From SVFI01 sp045588655 (GTDB lineage: Bacteria > Bacillota > Clostridia > Lachnospirales > Lachnospiraceae): a DNA stretch of 18,725 nucleotides. Shown here in pieces: positions 7,305 to 14,070 of this stretch. Every line of letters begins with the position of its first letter. Position 1 is the first letter of the stretch. The notes under the pieces were generated by a model that was not told the DNA's origin, made no database searches, and saw only the letters and a list, made by a program, of their open reading frames with translations. Position numbers and translations under genes: made by a program. The stretch lies in the NCBI GenBank assembly GCA_045588655.1, contig JAZNEP010000032.1, forward strand, positions 1 to 18,725, in the 5' to 3' direction.

Positions 7305-8381
7305 TTAGTCATCTCCGAAACAGATACCAAGCATCTTCGCTTCCTGAACGATCGAAGCATCCGGAGAAACCATTTTCAGCTTTCCTGCTACTTCTTCGAG
7401 AGGAACCTTAATAATTTCACGGTTTTTAATACCAACCATAAATCCGTATTCACCGTTTAATATCAATCTTCCGGCCTCAGAACCAAGTCGTGATGCAAAC
7501 ACACGGTCATATGGACATGGGCTTCCGCCTCGCTGCGTATGTCCAGGAACTGTCACACGCACATCATAACCACCTTTTTCCTGAATCTGTGCTGCCACTT
7601 CATAAGATACAGACGGATACGGAGTCTTTTTGAGTTTCTCTTTATATTCTTTCTTTGATAATTTCGCATCTTTTTTGGAAATCGCACCTTCTGCCACAGC
7701 GAGGATTGTGAACCTGCTTCCGTTCTTCATGCGCTCGTCTATCTTTTTCACCACACTGTCGATATCGTACGGAATTTCAGGAATCAGGATGATATCCGCT
7801 CCGCCCGCCATACCGGCATTGAGTGTGAGCCATCCCACCTTATGACCCATGACTTCCACGATAAATACACGTCCGTGAGAAGCTGCTGTCGTATGGATGC
7901 AGTCAATCGCCTCCGTTGCAATGTTCACAGCACTCTGGAAACCAAATGTCATATCCGTTCCCCAAAGATCGTTATCGATTGTCTTAGGAAGCGTTACAAC
8001 ATTGAGCCCCTCTTCACGAAGAAGATTTGCTGTTTTATGCGTACCATTACCTCCGAGAATCACGAGACAGTCCAGCTGAAGCTTGTGATAATTCTGTTTC
8101 ATCGCCTCTACTTTATCTAGTCCGTTCTCATCCGGTTCGCGCATCAATTTAAAAGGAGTACGGCTACTTCCGAGAATCGTTCCGCCCTTGGTCAGAATTC
8201 CGGAGAAATCTTTTCCTGTCAGCATGCGAAAATCTCCATAGATCAGTCCCTTATAACCATCTAAAAATCCGTAAATCTCAACATCTTTTTCCGCATTTGT
8301 GATACTTTTTACAACACCGCGCATCGCTGCATTTAATGCCTGGCAATCACCGCCACTTGTCAACATTCCGATTCTTTTCAT
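7305..8381 (-). CDS. pfkA: 6-phosphofructokinase
   Basis: Phosphorylates fructose 6-phosphate to the 1,6-bisphosphate in glycolysis. The 358-residue protein opens with TSGGDCQALNAAMRG (nucleotide-binding start) and carries PKTIDND (132-138; D136 is the catalytic base), the MGHKVGWL segment at 178-185, the PEIPYD segment and the PGHTQRGG segment. The donor-specificity positions are mixed: GGNG at 110-113 keeps the glycine of ATP users (E. coli G104), while K133 is the lysine of pyrophosphate users (E. coli G124); N112 replaces the usual Asp. This resembles clostridial and actinobacterial long forms. ATP is the more likely donor but needs assay. AGGAGG lies 8 bases before the start. Only 34 bases separate it from dnaX, so they may be co-transcribed. 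Confidence 0.93.
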   Translation of the reverse strand: MKRIGMLTSGGDCQALNAAMRGVVKSITNAEKDVEIYGFLDGYKGLIYGDFRMLTGKDFSGILTKGGTILGSSRTPFKLMREPDENGLDKVEAMKQNYHKLQLDCLVILGGNGTHKTANLLREEGLNVVTLPKTIDNDLWGTDMTFGFQSAVNIATEAIDCIHTTAASHGRVFIVEVMGHKVGWLTLNAGMAGGADIILIPEIPYDIDSVVKKIDERMKNGSRFTILAVAEGAISKKDAKLSKKEYKEKLKKTPYPSVSYEVAAQIQEKGGYDVRVTVPGHTQRGGSPCPYDRVFASRLGSEAGRLILNGEYGFMVGIKNREIIKVPLEEVAGKLKMVSPDASIVQEAKMLGICFGDD

Positions 8382-8421
8382 CTAGCATACCTCCTGTGTC
8401 TGTTTTCTCTTTCTGTTTTTG

Positions 8422-8438
8422 GTTTTGAATTTCAAAAC
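8422..8438. promoter_or_regulatory. Perfect 17-bp palindrome in the pfkA leader, possible operator
   Basis: GTTTTGAA and TTCAAAAC flank a single central base. The palindrome lies 6-22 bases after the transcription start predicted from the pfkA promoter, a position where a repressor could block transcription. I cannot match it to a named regulator with confidence. Confidence 0.5.
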
Positions 8439-8450
8439 TTAGCTATACAT

Positions 8451-8479
8451 ATCTTACTATATTTTTCATATTATCTCAA
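8451..8479 (-). promoter_or_regulatory. Candidate sigma-A promoter of pfkA
   Basis: On the minus strand TTGAGA (8474-8479), a 17-base spacer and TAAGAT (8451-8456) precede pfkA. The predicted start near 8444 gives a leader of about 60 bases. The -10 box matches only 4 of 6 consensus positions. Confidence 0.5.
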
Positions 8480-8494
8480 TGTTATGCTAAAAAT

Positions 8495-9199
8495 TTATAC
8501 ATATAATATTGTAATCCCGCCCAGGCTTACATTTCCGCGTAGTGTCAGCACAGGTCCATCCTCTGACACGCTTCTGTTTTTCTCTTCCACTCCACCAAAG
8601 GAAGCATTCATCAGATTTTCCACTTTCCAGTTTTTCGGAACATAAAGTTCTACCCCTGCAAAGGACACGTTCAAATGAACGGTTGCATGACCATTTTGGA
8701 TGATTGCGTTATCAAAATATACTTTCATCCCTGCAAATTTTGCTTCGATATTTGCCGATTCAAAATTATCGGAATTAACGTATTTGATACTTCCTGCAAA
8801 TGAAGAAGAAAAATCAAACTGGCTTCCGTCTTCTTCGTCATATATCACAAAATCCCGTCCGTCTATTTCCCTATGATTTGCTTTTTCCGCTTTCTTCTTT
8901 TTTGGTGTGTAAATCATGCAAACACCAATACTTAACAAAGTCGCCACAAACAGTATCGTCCATGGAGTAATCGCTGTAATACCAAGCTGTTCATCATATA
9001 TAATTCCCAAAAATGCAAGACTAAAAAACATACCCGGAAATTTAAGATCCACAAGACTATTAATAAAAGCTACGACAAAAACAAGCGTCCAAAAAATTTT
9101 GAATATCCCTATGTCCGGAAACACTGTCAGCTTTGACACCAGAATTAAAACCGCAGCTGCAATCAAAAACAATCCCCAAAATAAATTATCTTTTTTCAT
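8495..9199 (-). CDS. LiaF-like membrane protein with FAG-repeat beta domain
   Basis: A 234-residue protein with four membrane segments (about 5-22, 32-50, 53-69 and 80-97), a basic KKKK stretch at 100-103, and a C-terminal domain (about 130-234) built of repeated strands: SSFAGSIKYV, AKFAGMKVYF, VSFAGVELYV, ASFGGVEE and VSLGGITILY. This is the LiaI/LiaF-like membrane domain joined to the LiaF C-terminal (cell-wall-active antibiotic response) domain. In Bacillus LiaF restrains a sensor kinase that senses wall stress; here no kinase is present and the partner is a LytTR regulator whose TAA stop abuts this ATG. I infer that this protein senses the envelope and restrains or assists the regulator. 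The C-terminal domain should face the cytoplasm given four segments and an inside N-terminus. Confidence 0.85.
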   Translation of the reverse strand: MKKDNLFWGLFLIAAAVLILVSKLTVFPDIGIFKIFWTLVFVVAFINSLVDLKFPGMFFSLAFLGIIYDEQLGITAITPWTILFVATLLSIGVCMIYTPKKKKAEKANHREIDGRDFVIYDEEDGSQFDFSSSFAGSIKYVNSDNFESANIEAKFAGMKVYFDNAIIQNGHATVHLNVSFAGVELYVPKNWKVENLMNASFGGVEEKNRSVSEDGPVLTLRGNVSLGGITILYV

Positions 9200-9658
9200 T
9201 TACCTTAACCTCTTTTCTTCTAAACCGATTTTTAATGATTTGTAGTAGTACCTTGAGACATATACCTGTTTGTGCGTATCCGCAAACTGTACTACACTTG
9301 ATGCTGTTAAATTTCTTTCTACCGAGTAGACCTTGGAAACATTTAAGATTGTGGATTTAGAAACTCGAATAAAGTTTCTGGGCAAGACCTTCTCAAGTTC
9401 GTAGAGCTTGTACTTTACTGAATAGAGATCGGATTTTGTGTGCGCGCTGATACCACCATCATCCGTCTCGAAAAAAAGAATATCATCCAGCGGTATGTAA
9501 TACTCCGTTTCCTTTTTATAAAAAGTCAGAGTCTGCTTTCGTGCAAGCACTTCCGCAATTACCTTCTGCACTGCTGCCATTTCTTCTGTCAGCCTGCTGC
9601 CCCGGATCACAACCTCTTCTTCTATTAAGTTGTCGTCAATCTCAATCTTAATTTTCAT
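9200..9658 (-). CDS. LytTR family DNA-binding transcriptional regulator
   Basis: A 152-residue regulator with a short N-terminal part (about 1-45) and a LytTR DNA-binding domain filling the rest: IPLDDILFFETDDGGISAH near the middle, then YELEKVLPRNFIRVSKSTIL and the final strands VYVSRYYYKSLK. There is no receiver domain, so it is not a classical response regulator. An ATG at 9691 would add 11 residues, but it overlaps the -10 box of the promoter, and the predicted transcript starts near 9683, so the ATG at 9658 with AGAGGAG upstream (13-base spacing) is the right start. It is immediately followed by the LiaF-like gene. The 21-bp-spaced repeats upstream of the promoter point to autoregulation. 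Confidence 0.92.
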   Translation of the reverse strand: MKIKIEIDDNLIEEEVVIRGSRLTEEMAAVQKVIAEVLARKQTLTFYKKETEYYIPLDDILFFETDDGGISAHTKSDLYSVKYKLYELEKVLPRNFIRVSKSTILNVSKVYSVERNLTASSVVQFADTHKQVYVSRYYYKSLKIGLEEKRLR

Positions 9659-9689
9659 TTGTTGTATGCGTCTCCTCTTTACAAATCCC

Positions 9690-9717
9690 ATTTTATCGAA
9701 ATTTTTAGAAATGTAAA
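9690..9717 (-). promoter_or_regulatory. Promoter of the LytTR-LiaF unit
   Basis: TTTACA (9712-9717, 5 of 6) with a 16-base spacer and TAAAAT (9690-9695, 5 of 6). The start is expected near 9683, giving a leader of about 25 bases with the AGAGGAG ribosome binding site. It lies 8 bases after the proximal direct repeat, the place for an activator touching polymerase. Confidence 0.75.
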
Positions 9718-9725
9718 CCCGCTTT

Positions 9726-9759
9726 GGGTAAGAGGTGAATTTTCACGGGTAAGAAGTAA
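9726..9759 (-). promoter_or_regulatory. Two direct repeats with 21-bp period, likely LytTR operator
   Basis: The minus strand carries TTACTTCTTACCC and TCACCTCTTACCC, 11 of 13 bases identical, with starts 21 bp apart. LytTR domains are known to bind paired direct repeats on one face of the helix at about this period. The site lies directly upstream of the -35 box of the LytTR gene. A small palindrome GTGAAAATTCAC spans the gap between the repeats. Confidence 0.7.
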
Positions 9760-9790
9760 AAATCCGCGGACATATTTGAATTGTCCGCGG
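9758..9790 (-). terminator. Intrinsic terminator after the lipoprotein gene
   Basis: A perfect 9-bp stem CCGCGGACA/TGTCCGCGG (9764-9772 with 9782-9790) with a 9-base loop is followed on the minus strand by A then five T residues. It ends the transcript of the upstream lipoprotein gene and directly adjoins the LytTR operator, so it isolates the LytTR unit. Confidence 0.88.
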
Positions 9791-9814
9791 TGTTTTGCTG
9801 CGTTGATATCTGTC

Positions 9815-10801
9815 TTATTTCATAATATTAAACTTAACGGTTTTCACATTTCCTGCATTATCCACTATTTTCAGAGTGTATTTTCCGTTTTTCTTTACTT
9901 TTTTCCCTGATTTAATCTTTTTACCGTTCAAGGTAGCTTTTTTGATACCGGATACGCCGTCTTTAAACGTAATCTTTACCGTTTTTTTATAGGTCTTGTT
10001 ATTTTTTATGTTCGTTGTCGGTTTTTTGCGATCCACATAGAACTTAATCGTCTTTTTATTCCCTAATTGTGTCGTTACCACCACTTTATAGGTTCCGTCT
10101 TTGCTTGCTTTATAACTCTGTGTGGACTGTTCTTTCCCGTTTACCTGGAATGAAGAAATAAAACCACCTGCATCCACCGACACTGTAACCGGTTTTTTGT
10201 ATGCCCTTTTATTTTTTACACCTTTGATTGTAATTTTGTCTGCGCCTTTCAAGGCAGATGCACTGTATGCGTAAATCTGTGAAACATTTTTCATCACCAA
10301 ATCTTTGACATCATACACCACGGTATATCCATCCGCCTGTACTACTCCGTTTGCCTTTACTACTTTAAACGGATATGTAATGTTCAAACGCAAAAATTCT
10401 ATATTCTCTATTCCTTGTCCAAAAGATTGTCCTATCAGCTTTGCCATTTCTATATCCGAATCCGCCAGATTCATAATCGCTTTTTCATGTGACAAAGTCT
10501 CGAATATATCATTCGTATCAGCTACTGAGTTTTTACTTGTTCCGGAATATACATTGTTTCTCTTGCCATTTACCATCTTGACACCAAGATACTGAAATCC
10601 CGTTTGCTCCATAAAGTCTGCATACGTCTCATACCCCGTCAAAACCGTATTCATAATCTTCTCTTCATCATCTGATGTTGTATACACATCCATTACTACA
10701 TCAGAAGAAAAATCCTGATGAATCGTTACTTTTTGTTCCATGGAGCACCCTGTCAACAGAATCACTCCTAACGTCACGATAGCTAAAAATGTCTTTTTCA
10801 T
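9815..10801 (-). CDS. Lipoprotein with lysine-rich Ig-like C-terminal domains
   Basis: A 328-residue exported protein. A short lipoprotein signal (MKKTFLAIVTLGVILLTGC) places the lipid on C19. Residues 20-200 form a domain beginning EQKVTIHQDFSSDVVMDVY and rich in paired strands, reminiscent of the LppM-type lipoprotein domain (inferred). Residues about 200-328 form one or two bacterial Ig-like modules, with KPVTVSVDAGGFISSFQVNGKEQS and a last module containing GVSGIKKATLNGKKI and IVDNAGNVKTVKFNI, very rich in Lys. The basic tail may bind anionic wall polymers. A good AGGAGAG site precedes the ATG. The gene starts 10 bases after the 2H phosphoesterase gene and ends in a terminator. The exact role is unknown. 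Confidence 0.8.
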   Translation of the reverse strand: MKKTFLAIVTLGVILLTGCSMEQKVTIHQDFSSDVVMDVYTTSDDEEKIMNTVLTGYETYADFMEQTGFQYLGVKMVNGKRNNVYSGTSKNSVADTNDIFETLSHEKAIMNLADSDIEMAKLIGQSFGQGIENIEFLRLNITYPFKVVKANGVVQADGYTVVYDVKDLVMKNVSQIYAYSASALKGADKITIKGVKNKRAYKKPVTVSVDAGGFISSFQVNGKEQSTQSYKASKDGTYKVVVTTQLGNKKTIKFYVDRKKPTTNIKNNKTYKKTVKITFKDGVSGIKKATLNGKKIKSGKKVKKNGKYTLKIVDNAGNVKTVKFNIMK

Positions 10802-10811
10802 CGTATCTCTC

Positions 10812-11348
10812 CTACACTTTTTTCCGTAATTCCCAACTTTTTATCTCTTTCTTCGGTGTTGCTCTCGACAAACCAATCCTCTCCACCGTCCCGGAAAATG
10901 GGGCAAATTCGTTTTGCAACCGGGCAAACGCAAGACGCATCTCCTCTTTTGACAATTTCTTTGCAATCGTCGTGTGAGGCATCCAACAAAACGGGCGATA
11001 GCAATTTTGTATCTTCGCCGTAGAATCTGTCGCCAACCTGTTGCATACACATTCTGACATTCCGTGCAAATATTCATTTAGTACCGGAATCAGAAACAGC
11101 ACCTGCGGAAAAAACGCTCCGACGGAAACCCATTGTACGTTTCCTACCTTTTGAAGCGAAATCACCTCATCCAGTAATGCAATCAGTGATTCTTCCGCTA
11201 ACTTTGTCTCAAACGCCGTCAGTGTAATATGCGGTGGAACTTCTTTTTCCAGCATATAACCATTTCCGGAGTGCTCTGCCGCCCCTTCTATATGATTTTG
11301 GATTATTTGATTGGTTTTTTTATCAAAATACAAAGAAATCAGATACAT
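10812..11348 (-). CDS. 2'-5' RNA ligase family (2H phosphoesterase) protein
   Basis: A 178-residue cytoplasmic protein with the two signature motifs of the 2H phosphoesterase superfamily: H40-I-T42 in PPHITLT and H125-T-T127 in MPHTTIAK. The histidines activate water or a hydroxyl for cleavage or joining of 2',3'-cyclic or 2',5'-phosphodiester bonds in RNA or small nucleotides; the true substrate cannot be told from sequence. Size and motif spacing fit the LigT/YjcG type. The ribosome binding site is weak (GAGG close to the ATG). A TATAAT lies just before the start, but the gene follows the alarmone synthetase gene by 41 bases with no terminator, so read-through from the operon is likely. Confidence 0.85.
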   Translation of the reverse strand: MYLISLYFDKKTNQIIQNHIEGAAEHSGNGYMLEKEVPPHITLTAFETKLAEESLIALLDEVISLQKVGNVQWVSVGAFFPQVLFLIPVLNEYLHGMSECVCNRLATDSTAKIQNCYRPFCWMPHTTIAKKLSKEEMRLAFARLQNEFAPFSGTVERIGLSRATPKKEIKSWELRKKV

Positions 11349-11389
11349 AACCTCATTATAACGCCACCTTTTGCATCGCGCAAATAAAA

Positions 11390-12052
11390 TTAGATTGCTT
11401 CAATTCTTTTTCGTAGTGCCAGCATTCTTTCATCTATTTGTGCAATTTCTTCCGCATAACTTCTCAGTTCTTGCCGGATTCCTGCAATATCCATATCTGT
11501 TTTCCCCTCTGTTTTATAGCAAAGCTGATGGTCCAATTTTGCCCAATAATTCATGGCAACAGTGCGAATCTGCACTTCTATTCGCACTTTTTCCTCCTGA
11601 CTTCCCAAAGGATAGTCCATTTCCGCAATCAAATGTATGCTTTGATATCCGCTATCCTTTGGATGTTTAATATAATCCTTTCTTTTAACCACACTTATAC
11701 TCGGCCTGTGTCGCAAAAAGTGATCCACTGCATACACATCATCCCGAAACGCACAAACGACCCGGACACCCGCCAGGTCGCTCAAATAACGTACTGCATT
11801 TGCGTATGATATTTCATGTCCCTTTTTCTCAAGTTTTTCAGCAATGCTTCTTGCCGACTTGATTCGACACTGCACCGTATCTATCAGACTTCTTCCCAAA
11901 TTTTTTTCACATTCCTTATCAAACTGGCCTATAGCCATTTCCAGCAAGGTAAACCCATAAGAATATTTTTGTATATATTCCTTTTTACCTATTATTTCCG
12001 CCAGTTCATCCATTCGTTCCGTCCGAATAATTTCCGTTCTCTTCTTTCCCAT
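11390..12052 (-). CDS. Small alarmone synthetase (RelA/SpoT-domain GTP pyrophosphokinase)
   Basis: Makes (p)ppGpp by transferring pyrophosphate from ATP to GTP or GDP. The 220-residue protein holds only the synthetase domain: RIKSARSIAEKL (63-74, ATP-binding basic patch), SDLAGVRVVC (91-100, with the Mg-binding Asp), KDYIKHPKDSGYQSIH (125-140, with the guanine-stacking Tyr), and EVQIRTVAMNYWAKLDHQLCYK (159-180). No HD hydrolase domain and no TGS or ACT domains are present, so this is of the RelQ/RelP class, whose best-known members form tetramers. The predicted ribosome binding site is weak (AGGTAGG) and the stretch TAGGTTTT just before the ATG is complementary to the sequence after the preceding gene. 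It is probably the fourth gene in an operon led by a DUF436 gene. Confidence 0.93.
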   Translation of the reverse strand: MGKKRTEIIRTERMDELAEIIGKKEYIQKYSYGFTLLEMAIGQFDKECEKNLGRSLIDTVQCRIKSARSIAEKLEKKGHEISYANAVRYLSDLAGVRVVCAFRDDVYAVDHFLRHRPSISVVKRKDYIKHPKDSGYQSIHLIAEMDYPLGSQEEKVRIEVQIRTVAMNYWAKLDHQLCYKTEGKTDMDIAGIRQELRSYAEEIAQIDERMLALRKRIEAI

Positions 12053-12134
12053 TCAAAACCTACCTTATCGTATTTCATTTGCGCCTTTATGTTCCATGGC
12101 ACTCCATAAATAGTTTATGTAGGTTGATAGGTTT

Positions 12135-12695
12135 TTAGAACCGAAACACCATTCCAATCACAGCCGCCGACAAGATCCAAACTGCCGGATGAAGCTTGTT
12201 TAATTTTTTTATTTGTAACATTGCAAAAATAACCAAACAAAGGAGAATTGTTTTTATAGCAGGTGCGCTTTTTGTTCCATTGTCTACAAACAAGGACACT
12301 TTGCAAATTCCCCAGACTGCAGATGCAATCAGCGCAGTGACCGCCGGTCGTATTCCGAAAAAAGCTGCTTTTACGAATCTATTTTCGCTAAAATCTTCCA
12401 TAAATCTGGCAATCATGATGATAATGACAATACTCGGGAATACAAGTCCTGCGGTTGCTACCACACCACCAAAAACTCCCAGTGCTTGCACTCCGGCATA
12501 TGTAGCCATATTGAGACCAATCGGCCCCGGGGTCGATTCACTAATCGCCACCATATTCGTCAGCTGCTCCATCGAAAACCAATCGTATTTCTCTGTGAGA
12601 TCAATTAAAAACGGTATGGTCGCCGGACCACCTCCAACAGCAAATAATCCTATTTTAAAAAATTCCAGAAATAAGAGAAACGCTAAATCTTTCAT
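12135..12695 (-). CDS. Chromate (CHR) transporter family, second half-protein
   Basis: A 186-residue membrane protein, one half of a bipartite CHR-family anion transporter. It opens with MKDLAFLLFLEFFKIGLFAVGG and carries the FxxGG and STPGPIG motifs and about five or six hydrophobic segments. The start is the ATG at 12695, four bases inside the end of the upstream half (ATGA overlap), with GGAGAGGAG before it; a TTG-started extension of 43 residues upstream lies inside the other half and is not real. Half-size pairs are thought to work as heterodimers of antiparallel parts. In gut Firmicutes the substrate may be chromate, sulfate or another oxyanion, and this sequence does not decide it. Confidence 0.93.
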   Translation of the reverse strand: MKDLAFLLFLEFFKIGLFAVGGGPATIPFLIDLTEKYDWFSMEQLTNMVAISESTPGPIGLNMATYAGVQALGVFGGVVATAGLVFPSIVIIIMIARFMEDFSENRFVKAAFFGIRPAVTALIASAVWGICKVSLFVDNGTKSAPAIKTILLCLVIFAMLQIKKLNKLHPAVWILSAAVIGMVFRF

Positions 12696-13240
12696 CTGTT
12701 TTTTCTCCTCTCCGAAATCATCATGACACAAATCCCCGATATCGCCGCAGCGATTACCAAAGCAATCGTTGGAACATCCGTAAACATTGCAAACGCAAAA
12801 ATCAAAATACAAAGAATGATACAAAAAGGACTAATCAAGCTCTTCTTTGCCAGCGTTACTACTGTATTGAGCATAAGCGCACATACAACTGCACGCACGC
12901 CCATCAAAGCATGCGCCAACCACTTATTGTCCATAAACTGCTCCAGAAACAAAGCAATCGTTGTAATAATCAATAAAGAGGGAGCTACCATTCCAAGGGT
13001 TGAAAAAACACCTCCCCAAACCCCTTTTCTCTTATACCCGACATACGTTGCTGTATTAACAGCAATAATCCCCGGTGTACACTGTCCGATTGCATAACAA
13101 TCCAAAAGATCCTCTTCTAAAATCCACGCTTTCTTCTCCACCAACTCATATTTAAGCATTGGTAACATGGAAAGACCCCCACCAAAGGTGAGGATTCCAA
13201 TTCGAAAGAACGCCCAAAATAACTCCAACAAGTCTTTCAT
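12692..13240 (-). CDS. Chromate (CHR) transporter family, first half-protein
   Basis: A 182-residue membrane protein starting MKDLLELFWAFFRIGILTFGGG, with LPMLKYELVEKKAW and QCTPGIIAVNTATYVG, the CHR half-domain signatures. It pairs with the second half-protein: the two share the same topology and similar motifs (FGGG against VGGG, TPGI against TPGP) but are diverged. Its ATG overlaps the stop of the TIGR01440 gene by four bases (ATGA), and AAGGAG lies 10 bases upstream. The three genes are therefore translationally coupled. Confidence 0.93.
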   Translation of the reverse strand: MKDLLELFWAFFRIGILTFGGGLSMLPMLKYELVEKKAWILEEDLLDCYAIGQCTPGIIAVNTATYVGYKRKGVWGGVFSTLGMVAPSLLIITTIALFLEQFMDNKWLAHALMGVRAVVCALMLNTVVTLAKKSLISPFCIILCILIFAFAMFTDVPTIALVIAAAISGICVMMISERRKNR

Positions 13241-13830
13241 TCGCTCAAAGCTCCTTCCGGTCTGTATTGTGCACGTTCTCCTCCAATGTATTTTAGTCTT
13301 GTCCGCGCGGTTACCACGTGGGCATTACCGATTGTTTTTTGCTCTATCCTCACCGGAACTGCAACCGGAGATAAATGCATTCCAATCAGTGTATCTCCAA
13401 TATCGATTCCCGCCTGTGCCTGAATGGATTCGATGGCAACCGCCTCTTTCAATCCCGCATAAGCAGCAGTGGCAAACGAACCTCCCGCCTTAAGTGCCGG
13501 GATTACATTTACCATAGGTAACCGGTTAGCCTTTGCATATTCCTTTTCAACGATAAGTGCTCTGTTTAAATGCTCGCAGCACTGCGCTGCCAAATAAATG
13601 CCTGTCCCCTGAAGCTGATCCACAATCGTCTCAAAAATCACCTTCCCGATTTCTTCACTGGAATACGAACCAATTTGGTGACTCGCCACTTCACTGGAGG
13701 AACATCCGACCACCAGCACATCTCCCTCTTCAAGCTGCGCTTCCTTAAGTAAGCCTCGCACAACTTTACGTGTATCTTCTTTTATCTGTTCTAAATCCAT
13801 CTTATGATCTGTTGCAATTCCTGCTCCCAT
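13237..13830 (-). CDS. TIGR01440/DUF436 family protein (YwlG-like)
   Basis: A 197-residue protein of the TIGR01440/DUF436 family (Bacillus YwlG), of unknown biochemical function. Hallmarks are GDVLVVGCSSSEVASHQIG, the segment IYLAAQCCEHLNRALIVEKE with its CCEHLNRA core, a Gly/Ala-rich AGGSFATAAYAGL, and the end segment DIGDTLIGMHLSPVAVPVRI. The start is the ATG at 13830, which has AGGAAGGAG 7 bases upstream. A TTG-started frame reaches 13905, but the promoter at 13861-13889 lies inside that extension, so it cannot be part of the transcript. The gene leads the operon with the two CHR transporter halves, all joined by ATGA overlaps. Confidence 0.92.
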   Translation of the reverse strand: MGAGIATDHKMDLEQIKEDTRKVVRGLLKEAQLEEGDVLVVGCSSSEVASHQIGSYSSEEIGKVIFETIVDQLQGTGIYLAAQCCEHLNRALIVEKEYAKANRLPMVNVIPALKAGGSFATAAYAGLKEAVAIESIQAQAGIDIGDTLIGMHLSPVAVPVRIEQKTIGNAHVVTARTRLKYIGGERAQYRPEGALSE

Positions 13831-13860
13831 AGACTGACTCCTTCCTAATAATTCTCTCCA

Positions 13861-13889
13861 ATTATATAGCGTTCGGGCTTTTCCGTAAA
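13861..13889 (-). promoter_or_regulatory. Sigma-A promoter of the DUF436-CHR-alarmone operon
   Basis: TTTACG (13884-13889, 4 of 6), a 17-base spacer and a perfect TATAAT (13861-13866). The start is expected near 13854, giving a leader of about 24 bases that contains the strong ribosome binding site of the DUF436 gene. Confidence 0.75.
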
Positions 13890-13892
13890 CAA

Positions 13893-13927
13893 GAAAAATA
13901 TTCAACTGCTGGTTGATACCAGTGTTG
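13893..13927 (-). terminator. Probable intrinsic terminator after the flavoprotein genes
   Basis: On the minus strand CAAC-A-CTGGT, a 4-base loop and ACCAG-CA-GTTG form an interrupted hairpin (5 and 4 pairs around a small bulge), followed by AATATTTTTC. It lies about 150 bases after the flavoprotein stop and just before the next promoter. Confidence 0.5.
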
Positions 13928-13997
13928 ACTCAGATGTATAAACACAGTCTACAAGAATATACTCTCCATTGTGTTTACGGTATACTTTTTTCTCCAT
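13902..13997 (-). CDS. Possible 31-residue small ORF
   Basis: An ATG-started frame of 31 codons beginning MEKKVYRKHNGEYILVDCVY and ending STSS, in the 240-base gap between the flavoprotein and DUF436 genes. The frame is open for 12 further codons upstream of the ATG. No ribosome binding site lies at the right distance, its 3' end overlaps the putative terminator, and I recognise no family. The composition looks protein-like, so it may be a small protein, a remnant of a longer gene, or chance. Confidence 0.25.
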   Translation of the reverse strand: MEKKVYRKHNGEYILVDCVYTSESTLVSTSS

Positions 13998-14070
13998 TAA
14001 AAGTAGGCACTGTTTTATTGCGCGCTTACATTATTTTTGCCATTTGCCTCACAAACGCTCTCTTATCAAT

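Noticed and set aside
9659..9691. Upstream ATG of the LytTR gene
   Set aside because: It overlaps the -10 box and lies before the predicted transcript start; there is no ribosome binding site before it.
11349..11389. Separate promoter giving a leaderless 2H phosphoesterase transcript (TATAAT at 11355-11360)
   Set aside because: The TATAAT is 6 bases from the ATG, but the -35 (TTGCGC) is poor and leaderless genes are uncommon here; operon read-through is simpler.
12196..12726. Long plus-strand open frame of 176 codons
   Set aside because: It runs antisense to the two CHR transporter genes, which have clear family motifs and ribosome binding sites; the antisense frame shows low-complexity composition and no recognisable motif.
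12696..12824. N-terminal extension of the second CHR half-protein
   Set aside because: It begins at TTG inside the first half-protein and encodes a Cys-rich, unrelated stretch; the ATG at 12695 has a strong ribosome binding site and the family start.
13831..13905. N-terminal extension of the DUF436 protein
   Set aside because: The promoter (TATAAT at 13861-13866) lies within it, so the transcript starts after it.
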